Of a stretch of DNA of 64,000 bases, positions 62,100-64,000 are shown in pieces. The stretch comes from Cladorhizidae sp. MBARI D1340-BT2 (Eukaryota; Porifera; Demospongiae; Poecilosclerida; Cladorhizidae). Under the pieces are notes generated by a model. The model ran no database searches and was not told the DNA's origin. It saw only the letters and a list, made by a program, of their open reading frames with translations. Position 1 is the stretch's first letter. Each line of letters starts with the position of its first letter. A program made the translations under genes and the position numbers. The stretch is taken from NCBI GenBank assembly GCA_028752905.1, contig JAQNBH010000011.1:21552841-21616840 (forward strand). The letters are read 5' to 3'.

Positions 62100-64000
62100 T
62101 GAACTCTGGTGTTCATCAAGCCATGAACTCTGGTGTGCATCAAGCTATGAACTCGGGGGTGCAGCAAAAGATGAACTATATGAACTCTGGTGTGCATCAA
62201 GCTATGAACATTGGCTTGCAGCAAGCCATAAACTCTGGTGTACATCAAGCTATGAACTCTGGTTTGCATGAAGCCATGAACTCTTGTACGCATCAAGCAA
62301 TAAACTTTGGTGTCCATCAAGCCATGAACTCTGGTGTACTTCAAGCTTGAACACTGGTGTGCAGCAAGCCATGAACTCTGGTGTGCATCAAGCTATGAAA
62401 TCTGGTGTGTATCAAGCCATGAACGCAGGTGTGCATCAAGTGATTGACTCAGGTGCGCATCAAGTCATGAACTCTTGTGTGGTATCATGCCATGAACTCT
62501 GGTATGCAACAAGACATGAACTCAAGTGTGCATCAAGCCATGAACTCTAGTTTGCATCAAGCCATGAACCCTGGTGTGCATCAAGCCATGAACTCTGATG
62601 GGTATCAGACTATGAACTCTGGTCTGTATCAAGACATGAACTGTGGTGTGCATCAAGTCATGAACTCTGGTGTGCAGCAATCCATGAACTCTGGTTTACT
62701 TCAAGACATGAACTCGGGTGCGCATTAAGCCATGAACTCTGTTGTGGATCAAGCCATGAAATCTGGTGGGTATCAAGCTATGAACTCTGGTCTGTATCAA
62801 GGTATGAACTCTGGTGTGTAGCAAGCCATGAAGTCTGTTGTTTAGCAGTCATGAACCCTGTATCAACCCATGAACTCTGGTGTGCATCAAGCCATGAACT
62901 CTGGGGTGCATCAAGCCATGAACTCTGGTGTGTAGGAAGCAATGAACTCTGGCATGCTGCAAGCTATGAACTCTGGCATGCATCAAGCCATGAAGTCTGA
63001 TATTTATAAAGTTATAAATTCTGGTGTGTAGCAAGACATGAACTCTGGTGTGTATAGAGCTATGAACTCTGGTCTGTATCAAGCTATGAACTTTGATGTG
63101 TAGCAAGACATGAACTCTGGTGTGTATCGAGCTATGAACTCTGCTGTGCATCAAGCAATGAACTCTGGAGTGTAGCAGTCATGAACTCTGTATAAATTCT
63201 TGAACTCTGGCATGCAGAAAGCCATGAATTCTGGTGTGTCAAGCCATGAACTCTTGTGTGTATCAAGCCATGAAATCGGGTGTGCATCAAGCCATGAACT
63301 CTGGTGTGCATCAAGCTATGAACTCGGGGGTGCAGCAAACGATGAACTATATGAACTCTGGTGTGCATCAAGCTATGAACATTGGCTTGCAGCGAGCGAT
63401 AAACTCTGGTGTACATCAAGCTATGAACTCTGGTTTGCATGAAGCCATGAACTCTGGTACGCATCAAGCAATAAACTTTGGTGTCCATCAAGCCATGAAC
63501 TCTGGTGTACTTCAAGCTTGAACACTGGTGTGCAGCAAGCCATGAACTCTGGTGTGCATCAAGCTATGAAATCTGGTGTGTATCAAGCCATGAACGCAGG
63601 TGTGCATCAAGTCATTGACTCAGGTGCGCATCAAGTCATGAACTCTTGTGTGGTATCATGCCATGAACTCTGGTATGCAACAAGACATGAACTGAAGTGT
63701 GCATCAAGACATGAACTCTAGTTTGCATCAAGCCATGAACCCTGGTGTGCATCAAGCCATGAACTCTGGTGGGTATCAGACTATGAACTCTGGTCTGTGT
63801 CAAGACATGAACTGTGGTGTGCATCAAGTCATGAACTCTGGTGTGCAGCAATCCATGAACTCTGGTTTACTTCAAGACATGAACTCGGGTGCGCATTAAG
63901 CCATGAACTCTGTTGTGCATCAAGCCATGAAATCTGGTGGGTATCAAGCTATTAACTCTGGTCTGTATCAAGGTATGAACTCTGGTGTGTAGCAAGCCAT
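62100..64000 (+). repeat. 1171-bp higher-order repeat at the right edge
   Basis: TTCAAGCTTGAACACTGG at 62340 recurs at 63511, and GAACTCGGGTGCGCATTAAG near 62711 recurs near 63882, a spacing of 1171 bp. The second copy is cut by the window end. Confidence 0.8.

Larger units (their letters stand above)
37230..64000 (+). repeat. 24-bp satellite, forward section 2, running off the window
   Basis: About 1100 more units of the same family in the same orientation, continuing to the last base. Higher-order repeats are evident (see separate entries). The ordered triplet GGGTATCAAGC, then GTCTGTATCAAGC, then GTGTGTAGCAAGC recurs, as do the 42-bp landmark and units with an extra AAC (ATGAACAACTCT). 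No non-repeat insertion was seen between 37230 and 64000. Confidence 0.95.

Noticed and set aside
25473..63899. Dozens of ORFs of 60-253 codons in the satellite
   Set aside because: They are frames through 24-bp units (MNSGVHQA, SSHELWCA, MHTRVHGL, HQSSWLDA). Open frames occur on both strands over the same bases and stop at recurring unit variants, so none is supported as a gene.
25399..64000. CRISPR array
   Set aside because: Units are contiguous without unique spacers, and the setting is eukaryotic with LINE and gypsy elements.

Overview
The window looks like a nuclear genome segment from a multicellular eukaryote, most likely an invertebrate metazoan. The evidence is spliced exons with GT/AG borders, a non-LTR retrotransposon, a Ty3/gypsy integrase, Merlin-type and Tc1/mariner-type DNA transposons, AT-rich non-coding sequence and very long satellite arrays. 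The frequent short tagctagct strings and the style of the transposon proteins would fit a sponge or another early-branching animal, but that is a weak inference. No rRNA, tRNA, CRISPR array or prokaryotic operon was recognised.

Layout: (1) 1-2985, a degenerate satellite with a period of roughly 130-180 bp. (2) 2986-9900, mostly single-copy sequence carrying the 3' end of one host gene on the + strand: a transmembrane exon (4382-4461), a 41-bp juxtamembrane exon (8371-8411) and a terminal cytoplasmic-tail exon (8991-9259). Their splice phases agree. A roughly 450-bp dispersed repeat at 3612 recurs at 11172. (3) 9260-15570, no convincing gene; it holds a 34-bp minisatellite whose every unit contains a hairpin (12941-13954), relic Tigger/pogo-like ends (14391, 14754) and an (AT)n run. 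(4) 15576-17274, a 1.7-kb element bounded by inverted repeats, with a broken ORF ending in a CCHC zinc knuckle. (5) 18252-19045, a decayed Merlin/ISXO2-like DDE transposase. (6) 19405-23200, a decayed non-LTR retrotransposon on the - strand (ORF1, AP endonuclease, RT, 3' AAT tail). (7) 24155-25385, another Tigger-like end and a truncated Ty3/gypsy integrase.

From 25399 to the right edge at 64000 the window is a 24-bp satellite, about 36 kb and some 1500 units. It would encode the octapeptide MNSGVHQA if translated, but stops interrupt it constantly. It begins in reverse orientation and flips at about 27627 through a short palindrome, then runs forward to the window edge. It shows higher-order structure: a 1331-bp apparently identical tandem duplication, a 1176-bp (49 x 24) period, a 267-bp doublet, a 1171-bp period near the right edge, and recurring ordered unit subtypes. 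One 2363-bp element with 32-bp terminal inverted repeats and a clean TA target duplication (34865-37227) interrupts it.

The genes do not form a pathway. The window reads as the edge of a host locus followed by a graveyard of transposons that abuts a large, actively rearranging satellite block. Long ORFs inside the satellite are a consequence of a unit length divisible by three and are not annotated as genes.
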